The notes below the pieces were generated by a model. The model saw only the letters and a program-made list of their open reading frames with translations. It did no database searches and was not told the origin of the DNA. The position numbers and the translations under genes are program-made. 64,000 nt of DNA. Origin: Dyadobacter luteus (GTDB lineage: Bacteria > Bacteroidota > Bacteroidia > Cytophagales > Spirosomataceae). Positions 55,980 through 64,000 of the stretch are shown here, piece by piece (position 1 is the stretch's first letter; each line of letters starts with the position of its first letter). The DNA lies in contig NZ_QNUL01000015.1 of assembly GCF_003383615.1 (NCBI RefSeq), forward strand, positions 85,666 to 149,665, given 5' to 3'.

Positions 55980-56387
55980 CTATTTGACTTCGATCAGATG
56001 GTTATTCAGCACATCCTTAAGATCATTACACAGATAATTGAATGAACCGTGTTTGGTCAGATAAGCATTCGCACCCAGCCTGATACAATCATTGATATCT
56101 TCGGGGCGTGATGAGGTAGAGAAAATAATGATCGGTACCTGCTCAAATTTGGGATTATTACGAAGGGTAGTAAGTAACTCTTTTCCATTCATCCTTGGCA
56201 TATTCAGGTCAAAGAATGCGATATCAGGAAGCTGGAAACCAATGGAGTTAACAATATCAAGTGCATCTACACCATCTCTGGCAGTCTGAATTGAGAAAGC
56301 TACCCCAATATTTTTCAATGCTTCCATGAAAATCAGCTGATCATCAGCATCATCATCAACCAGCATCAGAGAAAACTTCGGGGGCAT
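55980..56387 (-). CDS. Single-domain response regulator (CheY-like)
   Basis: A receiver-only protein of about 135 residues. It has the acidic pocket LMLVDDDADDQLIF, the phospho-acceptor Asp in IAFFDLNMPRMNG, the Thr/Ser site in IIIFSTSSRPEDI and the Lys of NAYLTKHGSF. It is upstream of the CheR-PAS kinase on the same strand with a short gap, so it is probably its output partner or a phosphate sink. ATG at 56387 is used; the ORF limit at 56417 is a TTG that would add ten residues. Confidence 0.93.
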   Translation of the reverse strand: MPPKFSLMLVDDDADDQLIFMEALKNIGVAFSIQTARDGVDALDIVNSIGFQLPDIAFFDLNMPRMNGKELLTTLRNNPKFEQVPIIIFSTSSRPEDINDCIRLGANAYLTKHGSFNYLCNDLKDVLNNHLIEVK

Positions 56388-56632
56388 GGATATCGGCTTA
56401 GAAACGAGTACGCCCAAAAATACAAATAATTTTGTAAATCACATTATAAAACAGCCTGTAGACAGATTTGCCACAGTTTACAGTACTAAATAAAATCTAC
56501 AAAGTAGCCATTAAAACTACTAACCCTGCTGCTATAAGTTAACTACAAAAGTCAAATATTTCGGGGTAGAGATTCCAGCTTGCTTTCATAGATCACTGAC
56601 TAATAAAATATTCAAAATCAGTTCAAACCTGC

Positions 56633-57679
56633 CTACCTGTTCTCATAGCCAATACAGAACAACGTTTCTTCCTCCAATACCGGAGGAGTACCTATCTTAT
56701 ATAATATGAGACCCGCGACCGGTGCTGTTACTTCTGTTAGTTTATTGCCAAAGAGATCTGTGATATATCCAAGAGACTGCCCCTCGGCTACGAGTGCTCC
56801 GCTTTTCAGGTCACTATAAAAAATACCTTTCACGATCGACTTTATATAGGTCTGTCCTGTTAGCCAATTTGATTTTTCGGGTTTCAGCTGTTTTTCAGGC
56901 TTATACATGTGCATGGATGCAAGCATATTCATCACACTATTCCTGATCATATCGACTGCTTCGGGCTGCACATTGCCAAGTTTTCCGGCCTCAATACTTA
57001 ATGCCGCCACACCCTGCCGGGTCGCTTGCTTGAATGCGTACTCCGAAGGTTGGTCTGCTTTGAGATTAAACGGATACCTTACTTTCAATTTAAAACCTGA
57101 TTCGTCTGAAAGTTTTCTTGCTAATGCCGTTTGCACGGGTGTCTCTTTATGATCATAATAGCAAATAAAATCGGCCAGATCTTCATTCCCATCTCCGGCG
57201 TGAATATCCAGAAATACGTCCGAACCGGTGATGATTTCTCTTGTGATCAAATCTGCCAATCGCTCTGAAATACTCCCATCCTCTCTACCGGGAAAGACCC
57301 TGTTAAGATTCTTGCCATCTTCCGGATTATAAAAAACGGATCTTCCATAAAAACCGGCTACGTTAGCAACCGGAACAATCACCACCGTTCCGCTAAGTTG
57401 TTCCGGTTTGATCTCATTCATCAGCTTTTGCATAGCTATAATGGGAGGATATTCGTAACCATGAATACCTGCAACGATTGTAAAAACAGGACCTTCATTA
57501 ATCCCTTTGATGACTTTCACCGGCAACCCAGCTTCATGCTTCCCATCTTTTACGCTCAGCAGGAATTGTGAAACCGTTCCTGCTTTCATCGATTTCCCTT
57601 TATCAAAATGCCGCTGGGCCAAAACGTTAGAGAGCATCATGACGAAGAGAATGGACAGGAAATATCTGAAGTAGGACAT
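56633..57679 (-). CDS. Succinylglutamate desuccinylase/aspartoacylase (M14-like) family protein
   Basis: An exported 348-residue zinc hydrolase of the AstE/AspA family. A signal peptide (YFLSILFVMMLSNVLAQ) is followed by the zinc motif GIHGYEY (His73, Glu76), NLNRVFPGRE with the substrate-binding Arg and the third zinc ligand in FLDIHAGD (His160). A C-terminal beta domain (TAPVAGLILYKIGTPPV) is typical. It probably cleaves amide bonds of small acyl-amino acids or a related peptide substrate. It is monocistronic, between the response regulator and the GH92 gene. Confidence 0.9.
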   Translation of the reverse strand: MSYFRYFLSILFVMMLSNVLAQRHFDKGKSMKAGTVSQFLLSVKDGKHEAGLPVKVIKGINEGPVFTIVAGIHGYEYPPIIAMQKLMNEIKPEQLSGTVVIVPVANVAGFYGRSVFYNPEDGKNLNRVFPGREDGSISERLADLITREIITGSDVFLDIHAGDGNEDLADFICYYDHKETPVQTALARKLSDESGFKLKVRYPFNLKADQPSEYAFKQATRQGVAALSIEAGKLGNVQPEAVDMIRNSVMNMLASMHMYKPEKQLKPEKSNWLTGQTYIKSIVKGIFYSDLKSGALVAEGQSLGYITDLFGNKLTEVTAPVAGLILYKIGTPPVLEEETLFCIGYENR

Positions 57680-57811
57680 AGGACTTAACGTATATTACTG
57701 CTTAGTAATACAAACCCAATAGCGGATGAGTTCGGAAGTGGTATGTTAAACAAAAGAAGCATAGCCAGATAATCAGCCATGCCCCTTTCTTATTGTAAAT
57801 GCCATTACCGT

Positions 57812-59890
57812 CTATTTATTCAAATCTGAAATCTTTATTGTATCTGTTCCATAGCGGGTTGGCTCTGCTGATGGCTCAATTACCAGCTTGCCCCCTGCCA
57901 TAATTTCATCGTGAGTCAGCCACAAACGGTTAATGTCTTTTCCATTCAGCAAAACACGTTTGATGTAACGTTTCTGATCTGAAAAACCCGGCACTTGTAT
58001 TTCCAACTGTCCTTTCTCCTGCTTGATGGTGATTTTCGGAAACAGCGGTACGTTCAGATAATAAACCGGGTCTCCAACCAAAGGCTGTTGAACTCCCAGG
58101 GCTGTCATAACGAACCAGCCCGACATCGCTCCTGCATCGTCGTCCATGGTTCGCACAAATGCCTTCGGCTCATTTTTATAAAGGCGGTCGATATGTGCGC
58201 CAATACCACGGCTATTGTCATTGAAATAATACTGGATAGTTGTATCCACCGCCAACTGATGTACCAGTTGCTGATACTTCCAGGGTTTTTCACTTGCATA
58301 ATACAAGGTGGGAGATTGCAGGTCAGGTTCATTGGCACGATTGAAATAATGTTCATCAAAGAACTCATCCAATTGCGAAGTGAAAGCAGCCTTTCCGCCG
58401 GCAAGACTAACGAGTCCGGCAACATCAAAAGGAACAGCCCAACGATACTGACGTACTGTACCCTGGTACATGCTACGCGCCGACATGCGATCGACATCCC
58501 GTTTTGTCAGATCCTTAAACTCTCTCTCCCAAACATTTTTATAAGTAGCAGATCGCGCCAGAAAATGTCTACTCAATGCGCTTTCTTTGATTTCGTCTGC
58601 GATCCTTGCCATTGTCCACATATCAAACGCAGCTTCAAGATATTTATCCGGTTTTGAAAAATCGAAACGAGCTGTATCAGCCATTAATGAATCCCTGATT
58701 CCTTTGAAGTCGACCTTATAACCTTTCTTAGCTGCATCCAGCAATACTACAGCTGCATGTTCTGTCCTTACGGAATTAGCAGGTTCGTTGGGACCAGCGA
58801 AATCATATTTTCCATACCGATACAAATCACTCACCGAATGGATTATATCCTGATACAGTTTCGGATACAGTATGGATAACAACGGCAGCTGGGTTTTGTA
58901 ATTATCCCAGATCGCCCAGCCATGGTAGTGGTTGCCATCTGCCTGATGTACGTTTCCGTCAGTTCCGCGATATTGTCCGTTGGCTTCCGCAATGCGGTAA
59001 GGTGATTGTAGTGTGCGATAGAGCAAAGAATAAAACAGGTTTTCGCGCTGCGGATTACCTTCTACCTTCACCGTTCCCAGGAAATTATTCCATGTTGACT
59101 GCGATTTTTTGAATATATCCGCCTCAGTCTGTTTTGCATTCACCTGTAATCTTTTCAATGCAGATGCCTCATCAAGAGAGGAAAAAGCGACACGTACCGT
59201 AGTCTGTGTAGCAGATGCCGGAAGCAGAGCTGTCAGGAAATGCTCTTTCTGATCGGCCCATTTCGAACCGCCCCCCAGCTCCATGGCGTAGTAAATCTTG
59301 TATGTTCCTGCATGGCAAGTGGTCTTAGACTGCACCCAGCCAATCAATACCGAACCTTCAATGCGGTGTTGCTCAGCAAAAAATGCGCGATTAAACGAAT
59401 GAGATAAATCTAATGTAAATCCTTTATCTCCTTTGGGAAAATCGAAAACAGAAACGCCATAATCTTCATGCACTGCCACTTTCGTTTTAATACCATTTGT
59501 AAAACTGATCGCATACTCTCCCGGACTTGCCTGATCACTTGTTTTTTGCAATGGTTTACCATCATCTTCTTTTCCCAGAAAAGGTTTCAAAAGCAATAGT
59601 CCTCCGCTTCCCTGGCAGCCTACGCCTTCAAACCTGTTGTGGTTGAAACCGATTACATTTTTAGCCAGCTTTTCATAACCGGTATGCGTACCAGGGTCAG
59701 TTTGGGGCAATATACTGAGTTGTGAAAACGGCGAAGATGCAGCAGGTGACATTTGTCCGTGATCTCCGGATGATCCCAGAAACACATTCACTTTTTCACT
59801 CTGACCAAAGCCGTCTGCAGCTGTTTGAAACAGCATTAATGTTGATAGTAACGAAGGATAAAGGAATTTACTTTTTTGAAGATGATACAT
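57812..59890 (-). CDS. GH92-family glycosidase (alpha-mannosidase type), divergent
   Basis: An exported GH92 protein of about 692 residues, slightly short for the family. The signal (LYPSLLSTLMLFQTAADGFG) is followed by KVNVFLGSSGDHG and FEGVGCQGSGGLLLLKPF. The central (alpha/alpha)6 domain has WAIWDNYKTQLPLLSILYP. The C-terminal catalytic region contains ANEPDLQSPTLYYASEKPW and MDDDAGAMSGWFVMTALG. GH92 enzymes are calcium-dependent exo-alpha-mannosidases. The usual NEPxHHxxYLY is here NEPDLQSPTLY: the Glu is kept but both His are replaced. The DD of the base site is kept. ATG at 59890 is preferred. The SusD remnant lies 66 bases upstream on the same strand. Confidence 0.88.
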   Translation of the reverse strand: MYHLQKSKFLYPSLLSTLMLFQTAADGFGQSEKVNVFLGSSGDHGQMSPAASSPFSQLSILPQTDPGTHTGYEKLAKNVIGFNHNRFEGVGCQGSGGLLLLKPFLGKEDDGKPLQKTSDQASPGEYAISFTNGIKTKVAVHEDYGVSVFDFPKGDKGFTLDLSHSFNRAFFAEQHRIEGSVLIGWVQSKTTCHAGTYKIYYAMELGGGSKWADQKEHFLTALLPASATQTTVRVAFSSLDEASALKRLQVNAKQTEADIFKKSQSTWNNFLGTVKVEGNPQRENLFYSLLYRTLQSPYRIAEANGQYRGTDGNVHQADGNHYHGWAIWDNYKTQLPLLSILYPKLYQDIIHSVSDLYRYGKYDFAGPNEPANSVRTEHAAVVLLDAAKKGYKVDFKGIRDSLMADTARFDFSKPDKYLEAAFDMWTMARIADEIKESALSRHFLARSATYKNVWEREFKDLTKRDVDRMSARSMYQGTVRQYRWAVPFDVAGLVSLAGGKAAFTSQLDEFFDEHYFNRANEPDLQSPTLYYASEKPWKYQQLVHQLAVDTTIQYYFNDNSRGIGAHIDRLYKNEPKAFVRTMDDDAGAMSGWFVMTALGVQQPLVGDPVYYLNVPLFPKITIKQEKGQLEIQVPGFSDQKRYIKRVLLNGKDINRLWLTHDEIMAGGKLVIEPSAEPTRYGTDTIKISDLNK

Positions 59891-59956
59891 GGTATACTGA
59901 TTCGTTAAAAAAACGTAGCGGCGAAGATAACTCCCCGCCGCTACAGATGTCAAAAA

Positions 59957-60524
59957 TTACTGGTCATAACCCGGATTCTGTTTCAGATTCGGGTTGTTTG
60001 CCAACTGCGTTGACGGAATCGGATAAATTTCCCGGTTCGGATCCATCGTACGCTGATGATCCCACCAGCTACCATTGTTAAATCTTCCAAAACGGATAAT
60101 GTCTGTTCTCCGCTTGCCTTCGAACACAAACTCCCTCCTCTTTTCAGCGAGAAACTCGTCCATCGTCAGCGTAGCGGTTGTATACCTGATTTTCTCCCAG
60201 TCTGCCGCTGCAAATGCACGTTTCTTACTTGCATTGATCAGATCCACAGCTTCCTGCGTAGTAACACTTCCATTTTTGCGCATCAGCGCTTCTGCTTTAT
60301 TGAAAGAAATCTCAGTAAGGCGGTAGATCATAAACTGGTTTTCTCGGTAGTTCGGGTCATTCAGGCGGCCTGTTTTGTACTTATGGAATCTTCCAATATC
60401 GATCAAACAACGCATTAATGCCTGTGGGTCGCTATCTCTGGTTATACGCAGAAAATAGGTTTTTATCAGATAAGTTGAATAAGGGGAGTATTCATTAAGA
60501 ACCGCCTGGGTGCCAGTTACTTTT
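59957..60524 (-). pseudogene. SusD/RagB C-terminal fragment, 5' end lost
   Basis: The reading frame encodes the last ~190 residues of a SusD protein, from KVTGTQAVLNEYSP through SPYSTYLIKTYFLRITRDSD and YRLTEISFNKAEALMRKNG to the family end QNPGYDQ. An ATG at 60415 would yield a 152-residue product, but the coding match continues upstream to 60524. There it stops inside a 19-base inverted repeat, and a TAA follows in the same frame. The signal peptide and the N-terminal binding region are missing, and no SusC is present. It precedes GH92 by 66 bases, so this was once a SusCD-GH92 locus. Confidence 0.85.
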
Positions 60525-60550
60525 TAAAAACAAAAGTAACTGGCACCCAG
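60506..60550. repeat. Inverted repeat at the SusD breakpoint
   Basis: CTGGGTGCCAGTTACTTTT (60506-60524) and its exact complement (60532-60550) flank a 7-base A-rich loop. The left arm is SusD coding sequence; the right arm is an inverted copy of it with no other coding match. It looks like a fold-back duplication formed at the deletion break. Confidence 0.85.
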
Positions 60551-60804
60551 TCAAATACGCGGACAAAGGCGCACATTTAGCAATCTCCTAACATTAAGAT
60601 TTTCCCTGACAAATCTCTTTCGTTTTTAGCAAACAAACCATTAAAATAATATATATCAAATAGTTAATAACATGCACTTCATTGCAACAATAAAATTATT
60701 CTAATACATCTCTGCCACATACAAAGAATTCATCGTTTCCGGTCTGGCGGGTAAATCCGGTGGACTGGCATCTTTATTTTCCGGAAGTTACTTATCGACC
60801 AAAA

Positions 60805-61950
60805 ATGAAAGTCATGAAAAATCTCGTTATGTTCCTGTTAAGTTTGTCTGCCACCAGCACAATCGCTCAGCAAGCCTATCATATAGAGGGCCGGGCTTCA
60901 TCTCTTCAGGAACAGGATAAACTTTATCTTGTTTATGATTCCGGAGACAAGCAGCTTACTGACTCTGCATTTGTAAAAAGAGGAAAATTCAGTTTCAAAG
61001 GAAGCATACAATATCCTGTGATGGCAGCCTTATACCTTCATAAAAACCCTTACTTCACTCAGCTAAAAAAGGGAGAGCAAATGGATTACCTGCGATTTTA
61101 TCTGGAAGCAGCCCATATGAGTATGACTAGTTCCGATTCAGTTAAGAATATGAACATTACCGGGTCTCCTGCGAATACCGCTTACAAACAGCTACTTACA
61201 ATGCTGGAGCCTAATGAAAAGCGATTTACAGCTTTGAGAAAAGAATTTGAAGCACTTGATGAGCAGCAAAAAAAAGATAAGGTAATTTTCCAGAGAATTT
61301 TAGATCGTGAGCATCAGCTATTGCTGGAATCCTACACCATTCATTTGAAGTTTGCTGAGCAAAATCCCAAATCATATCTGAGTGTGATTAGTCTGTCACA
61401 TGTTGCCCCCAATCCCGAGCTGAGCCAGCAAGCGGCAACAGTTTTTGAAAAACTTGACCCTCAACTCAAAAAATCACCGCTCGCACAAGGTATACCCGAA
61501 CAACTCTCAGCACCTGAAAATACCAGGATTGGTAACCTAGCTCCCGACTTTACTCAACCGTCACCAGATGGGGTTGCGGTGAAACTATCTGATTTCAAAG
61601 GTAAATATGTATTGCTTGACTTCTGGGCAAGCTGGTGTGGACCTTGCAGGGAAGAAAATCCAAATCTGGTTAACACATATAAACACTACAGCCCTAAAAA
61701 CTTCACCATCTTTGGTGTCTCTCTTGATCGAGGTAGCCAGCGCAATGCATGGTTGAAAGCCATCGAAAAGGATGAATTAACCTGGACACAGGCGGGAGAT
61801 ATGCTTGGCTGGGAAAACAAAGCCGCTAAAATTTACGGTGTCAGAGCTATTCCTGCCAACTTTCTGATTGATCCTTCGGGCAAGATCGTAGCGAGAGATT
61901 TACGGGCGGAAGATCTCAATAAAAAACTTCGTGAACTGATCGGGGAATAG
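60805..61950 (+). CDS. TlpA-like thioredoxin-fold protein with DUF4369 domain
   Basis: An exported 381-residue disulfide oxidoreductase. A signal peptide (NLVMFLLSLSATSTIAQQA) is followed by a DUF4369 domain at about residues 25-130 (GRASSLQEQDKLYLVYDSG; VKRGKFSFKGSI). A helical linker follows, then a thioredoxin domain from about 245, with DFTQPSPDGVAVKLSDFKGK and the active site WASWCGPCREENP, whose CxxC pair is near 278-281, and the cis-Pro in RAIPANFLID. Such proteins reduce or reshuffle envelope disulfides or serve heme and cytochrome maturation. Either ATG (60805 or 60814) is possible. Confidence 0.93.
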   Translation: MKVMKNLVMFLLSLSATSTIAQQAYHIEGRASSLQEQDKLYLVYDSGDKQLTDSAFVKRGKFSFKGSIQYPVMAALYLHKNPYFTQLKKGEQMDYLRFYLEAAHMSMTSSDSVKNMNITGSPANTAYKQLLTMLEPNEKRFTALRKEFEALDEQQKKDKVIFQRILDREHQLLLESYTIHLKFAEQNPKSYLSVISLSHVAPNPELSQQAATVFEKLDPQLKKSPLAQGIPEQLSAPENTRIGNLAPDFTQPSPDGVAVKLSDFKGKYVLLDFWASWCGPCREENPNLVNTYKHYSPKNFTIFGVSLDRGSQRNAWLKAIEKDELTWTQAGDMLGWENKAAKIYGVRAIPANFLIDPSGKIVARDLRAEDLNKKLRELIGE

Positions 61951-61952
61951 AA

Positions 61953-61995
61953 ATGAGCTGTCATCTCCCTGCCGGGACCGGGAATGACAGCTCAT
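61953..61995. terminator. Bidirectional terminator between the TlpA-like and ATPase genes
   Basis: ATGAGCTGTCAT (61953-61964) pairs perfectly with ATGACAGCTCAT (61984-61995). The loop carries CCTGCCGGGACCGGG. Confidence 0.75.
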
Positions 61996-61999
61996 AAAA

Positions 62000-63139
62000 T
62001 CACATCCCATCGATAATCACCTGCGGCTGGCCTTGTGAGCAGCGCTCTACCCGGACGTTCACGTGATATACTTCTTTGATAATTTGGGGAGTAATGGCCT
62101 CTTCTGGAGCTCCGGACGAAGTTATCTGCCCTTTTTGCATCACTAAAATCTGATCCGCCCAGCGCATGGCCAGGTTCAGATCGTGCAAAACCACAACAAC
62201 AATTCTGCCTTCCCTTGCCAAAGCGCTTGTAAGCTCCATCACCTGCACCTGATGTTTGAGATCCAGCGCACTTGTTGGTTCATCCAGCAGCAGCACCTTT
62301 GGTTCTCTCACTACCGACCTCGCCAGACTTGCCATTTGCCTTTGCCCGCCCGAAAGCTGATTTAATGGAGATAAAGCAAGATCAGCAATTCCGATCCGGT
62401 TCAGCGTTTTTAAAGCAATGTCATATACTTCCGAATTTTTCACATTCAATCCATCCAACGGAGAAGCTTTCAGAGCACTGATAACGGCCTCTATCACCGA
62501 CAAACTCACATCCTGAGGAATACTCTGAGGCATAAAAGTGAGATGAGATGCCCGCTTTTTCAACTCCATTTGCATCAGATCCGATTCGCCTAACAACATC
62601 GATCCGGTTGCAGGAAGCAAGCCTGACATGGCACGCAGTAAAGTGGATTTACCAGCTGCATTGGGTCCTACCAAAGCCGTAACAGTACCGGCATGCAACG
62701 AAGCGAGCGAAAGACCCGATATGATGCGTTTTTTACCGTAAGGATCATTCCCCGTTCTTCGGGATGAAGTATACACATAATTGACTTCCAGCTTATTGTT
62801 CTCATTCAACCTGTACAGGAAATTTGTACGGGAGATCACATTTCTGAAATGCATCTCAGAAAGTGCGGCATGTCTGCTTTCACCAACGCGGGTAGAATTC
62901 GAAGTAAATTGTCCGAACCAATCATATTGACCACGCAGCATATCCACACGGTTGATCGTAACCGTATTGATGACAGCAAATTGGTCGATCTGAAATTTAT
63001 TATCCAGGAAGGATTTTTTATACCTGACAGACGGTACAACTGAAGCCTGTCGGCCAGTGACTGCACCATAAGGATCGGTCATGAGTGCAGGATGCTGCTG
63101 CTGACGGTTCAATACAAAACCTGCCAGCGAAAACCGCAA
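62000..63139 (-). CDS. Fusion ORF: TonB-receptor fragment joined in frame to a FecE-like iron ABC ATPase
   Basis: A 379-residue frame made of two unrelated parts. Residues 1 to about 134 are an interior piece of a TonB receptor barrel (FGQFTSNSTRVGESRHAALS; LYRLNENNKLEVNYVYTSSR). Near residue 135 (GKKR, about 62730) the sequence becomes an ABC ATPase of the iron-complex/hemin type. It has Walker A GPNAAGKST (158-166), a Q-loop (FMPQS), LSGGQRQ (262-268), Walker B LLLDEPTSALD (283-293) and the switch His319. Its tail (TPQIIKEVYHVNVRVE) is typical of FecE. The ATPase lacks only its first strand and own start codon. It is probably a deletion product and may be expressed poorly or only from an internal start. 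The receptor portion also appears in the pseudogene entry at 62730-63940. Confidence 0.85.
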   Translation of the reverse strand: MRFSLAGFVLNRQQQHPALMTDPYGAVTGRQASVVPSVRYKKSFLDNKFQIDQFAVINTVTINRVDMLRGQYDWFGQFTSNSTRVGESRHAALSEMHFRNVISRTNFLYRLNENNKLEVNYVYTSSRRTGNDPYGKKRIISGLSLASLHAGTVTALVGPNAAGKSTLLRAMSGLLPATGSMLLGESDLMQMELKKRASHLTFMPQSIPQDVSLSVIEAVISALKASPLDGLNVKNSEVYDIALKTLNRIGIADLALSPLNQLSGGQRQMASLARSVVREPKVLLLDEPTSALDLKHQVQVMELTSALAREGRIVVVVLHDLNLAMRWADQILVMQKGQITSSGAPEEAITPQIIKEVYHVNVRVERCSQGQPQVIIDGM

Positions 63140-63940
63140 CTCATCTGCCCAACGCCTGTTTACAACCCCGGCAAATGCTTCAGCATAGTAACTTGTAAAC
63201 GCATTGTGAAATAACCTTACTTTCTGAACGCGCTGATTTTTTGTGATCGGATCAGTTACTTTCAGGTCGGCAGAATAATCGTTGTCAGAATGATTGTAGA
63301 AGGCATCTGCACCGGCAATCCATTATTGCCTTTGTCTGTATAAAAACCATTGAGGGAAACCCGATGGGTATTAAATGAAGCGATTTCATAAGCGACGCTA
63401 AGTTCAGGCTGATATGTTTTACGGGTAACCAGATTGACCGCCCCAACAAGCGCATCAGTACCCAGTGACACAGGCAACACACCCTTACATATCTCGACTC
63501 TTTCCAGTGCATTCACGGGTACGGAAGAAATATTGTAGCCATCCCGCAGATAATCGAGCGGAATGCCGTCCCTGAAATAACGGATAGACCTTCCCTGAAA
63601 TCCAGTCACAGAAATGTCGGGTGCTGAACCCAGGCCACCCGCCTGGCGGATACGTACTCCTGCCGAGCGATTCATCAGTTCTGTAAGGGTTGCCGGTTGA
63701 TTGAATACTTCACCGTGCAGATACAACCGTACTTTTGATAGCCAGTTCCTTTACCTGCCGCATTTCTGTCTTACCCGCCACCACTACCTCCGACAATTCT
63801 CTGCTATCACTCACCAGACATACCGGTAAAAAAACAGGTTGTCCCCCCAACAATTTTCACTTCACCTGTATAAGCCTTGTAACCCACATGCGAGACATGA
63901 ATTATACTAAATCAGAATTATATTGACGTATTTTTAATGT
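62730..63940 (-). pseudogene. Decayed TonB-dependent receptor, truncated at both ends
   Basis: Read on the minus strand from about 63940, fragments of one receptor appear in different frames. The first is a carboxypeptidase-like tail (HVGYKAYTGEVKIVGG) and the second SDSRELSEVVVAGKTEMRQV after a frameshift near 63845. Next is an intact plug stretch (63262-63726: LTELMNRSAGVRIRQAGGLG; SVTGFQGRSIRYFRDGIPL). Another frameshift near 63315 leads to FYNHSDNDYSADLKVTDPI and on into the barrel piece of the fusion ORF. The true start lies beyond 63940 or is lost, because stop codons interrupt the frame there. The plug motifs match FecA/heme-type receptors, which fits the fused FecE-like ATPase. Confidence 0.8.
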
Positions 63941-64000
63941 AAGGAAAGCACGTCAAGGAAATTACATTGTCCGCTGACTCAGAAATCTTTTCGACGATCT

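Noticed and set aside
59957..60415. A short functional 152-residue SusD-like protein
   Set aside because: Coding similarity continues upstream of the ATG to 60524, and the product would lack the signal peptide and binding region, so it is a truncated gene.
60506..60550. A simple transcription terminator at the inverted repeat near 60.5 kb
   Set aside because: One arm is demonstrably SusD coding sequence and no gene end lies beside it, so a rearrangement scar explains it better.

Overview
The window comes from a member of the Bacteroidota, most likely a Cytophagales/Spirosomaceae-type genome close to Dyadobacter; the genus is an inference. The evidence is three SusC/RagA TonB receptors, two intact SusD lipoproteins plus a SusD remnant, an ECF sigma/FecR pair, a hybrid two-component system (HTCS) regulator, GH30/GH92/GH95 glycosidases, an OMP_b-brl_3 barrel, and -7 promoter elements of the TAnnTTTG type. 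No rRNA, tRNA, CRISPR array or prophage was recognised.

Layout: 0-5.4 kb holds an ECF sigma gene divergent from fecR-susC. 5.5-8.2 kb holds a CWC/DUF5522 protein, a DUF3800 protein and a lipoprotein gene destroyed by several frameshifts. 8.3-17.3 kb holds a TonB receptor with a DUF1684 protein, a GH95 fucosidase-type enzyme, and a GMC oxidoreductase with its small subunit. 17.4-23.2 kb holds an SRPBCC protein, a TetR regulator and a divergent three-gene export operon (ABC - HlyD - TolC) whose ABC protein has lost nearly every canonical ATPase residue. 23.2-24.1 kb is a decayed RAYT transposase between matching REP-like palindromes. 24.1-28.1 kb holds a secreted zinc-peptidase-like protein divergent from an outer-membrane barrel. 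28.2-39.2 kb is a polysaccharide utilization locus: HTCS - SusC - SusD - terminator - GH30. 39.3-46.4 kb is a set of small enzymes and redox/stress genes (SGNH hydrolase, HxlR with DoxX and pirin, DUF1398, YggS, AAA ATPase, DinB, 2H phosphoesterase). 46.5-51.5 kb is a second SusC/SusD pair without an enzyme. 52-56.4 kb is a CheR-multi-PAS histidine kinase with a single-domain response regulator. 56.6-60.5 kb holds an AstE-type peptidase, a GH92 enzyme and a truncated SusD. 60.8-64 kb holds a TlpA-like protein and a collapsed iron-uptake locus.

The genes mostly serve capture and breakdown of glycans at the cell surface, regulated by sigma/FecR and HTCS systems. The right end is visibly eroding. 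A SusD gene ends in a fold-back inverted duplication. A frameshifted TonB receptor is fused in frame to a FecE-like ABC ATPase, apparently by a deletion that removed the binding protein and permease expected between them.

Most noteworthy are the pseudo-ATPase exporter with a perfect palindrome over its promoter, the receptor-ATPase fusion, and the fold-back breakpoint. I found no clear new defence or mobile system. All family names come from recognising motifs by eye; no database search was run.
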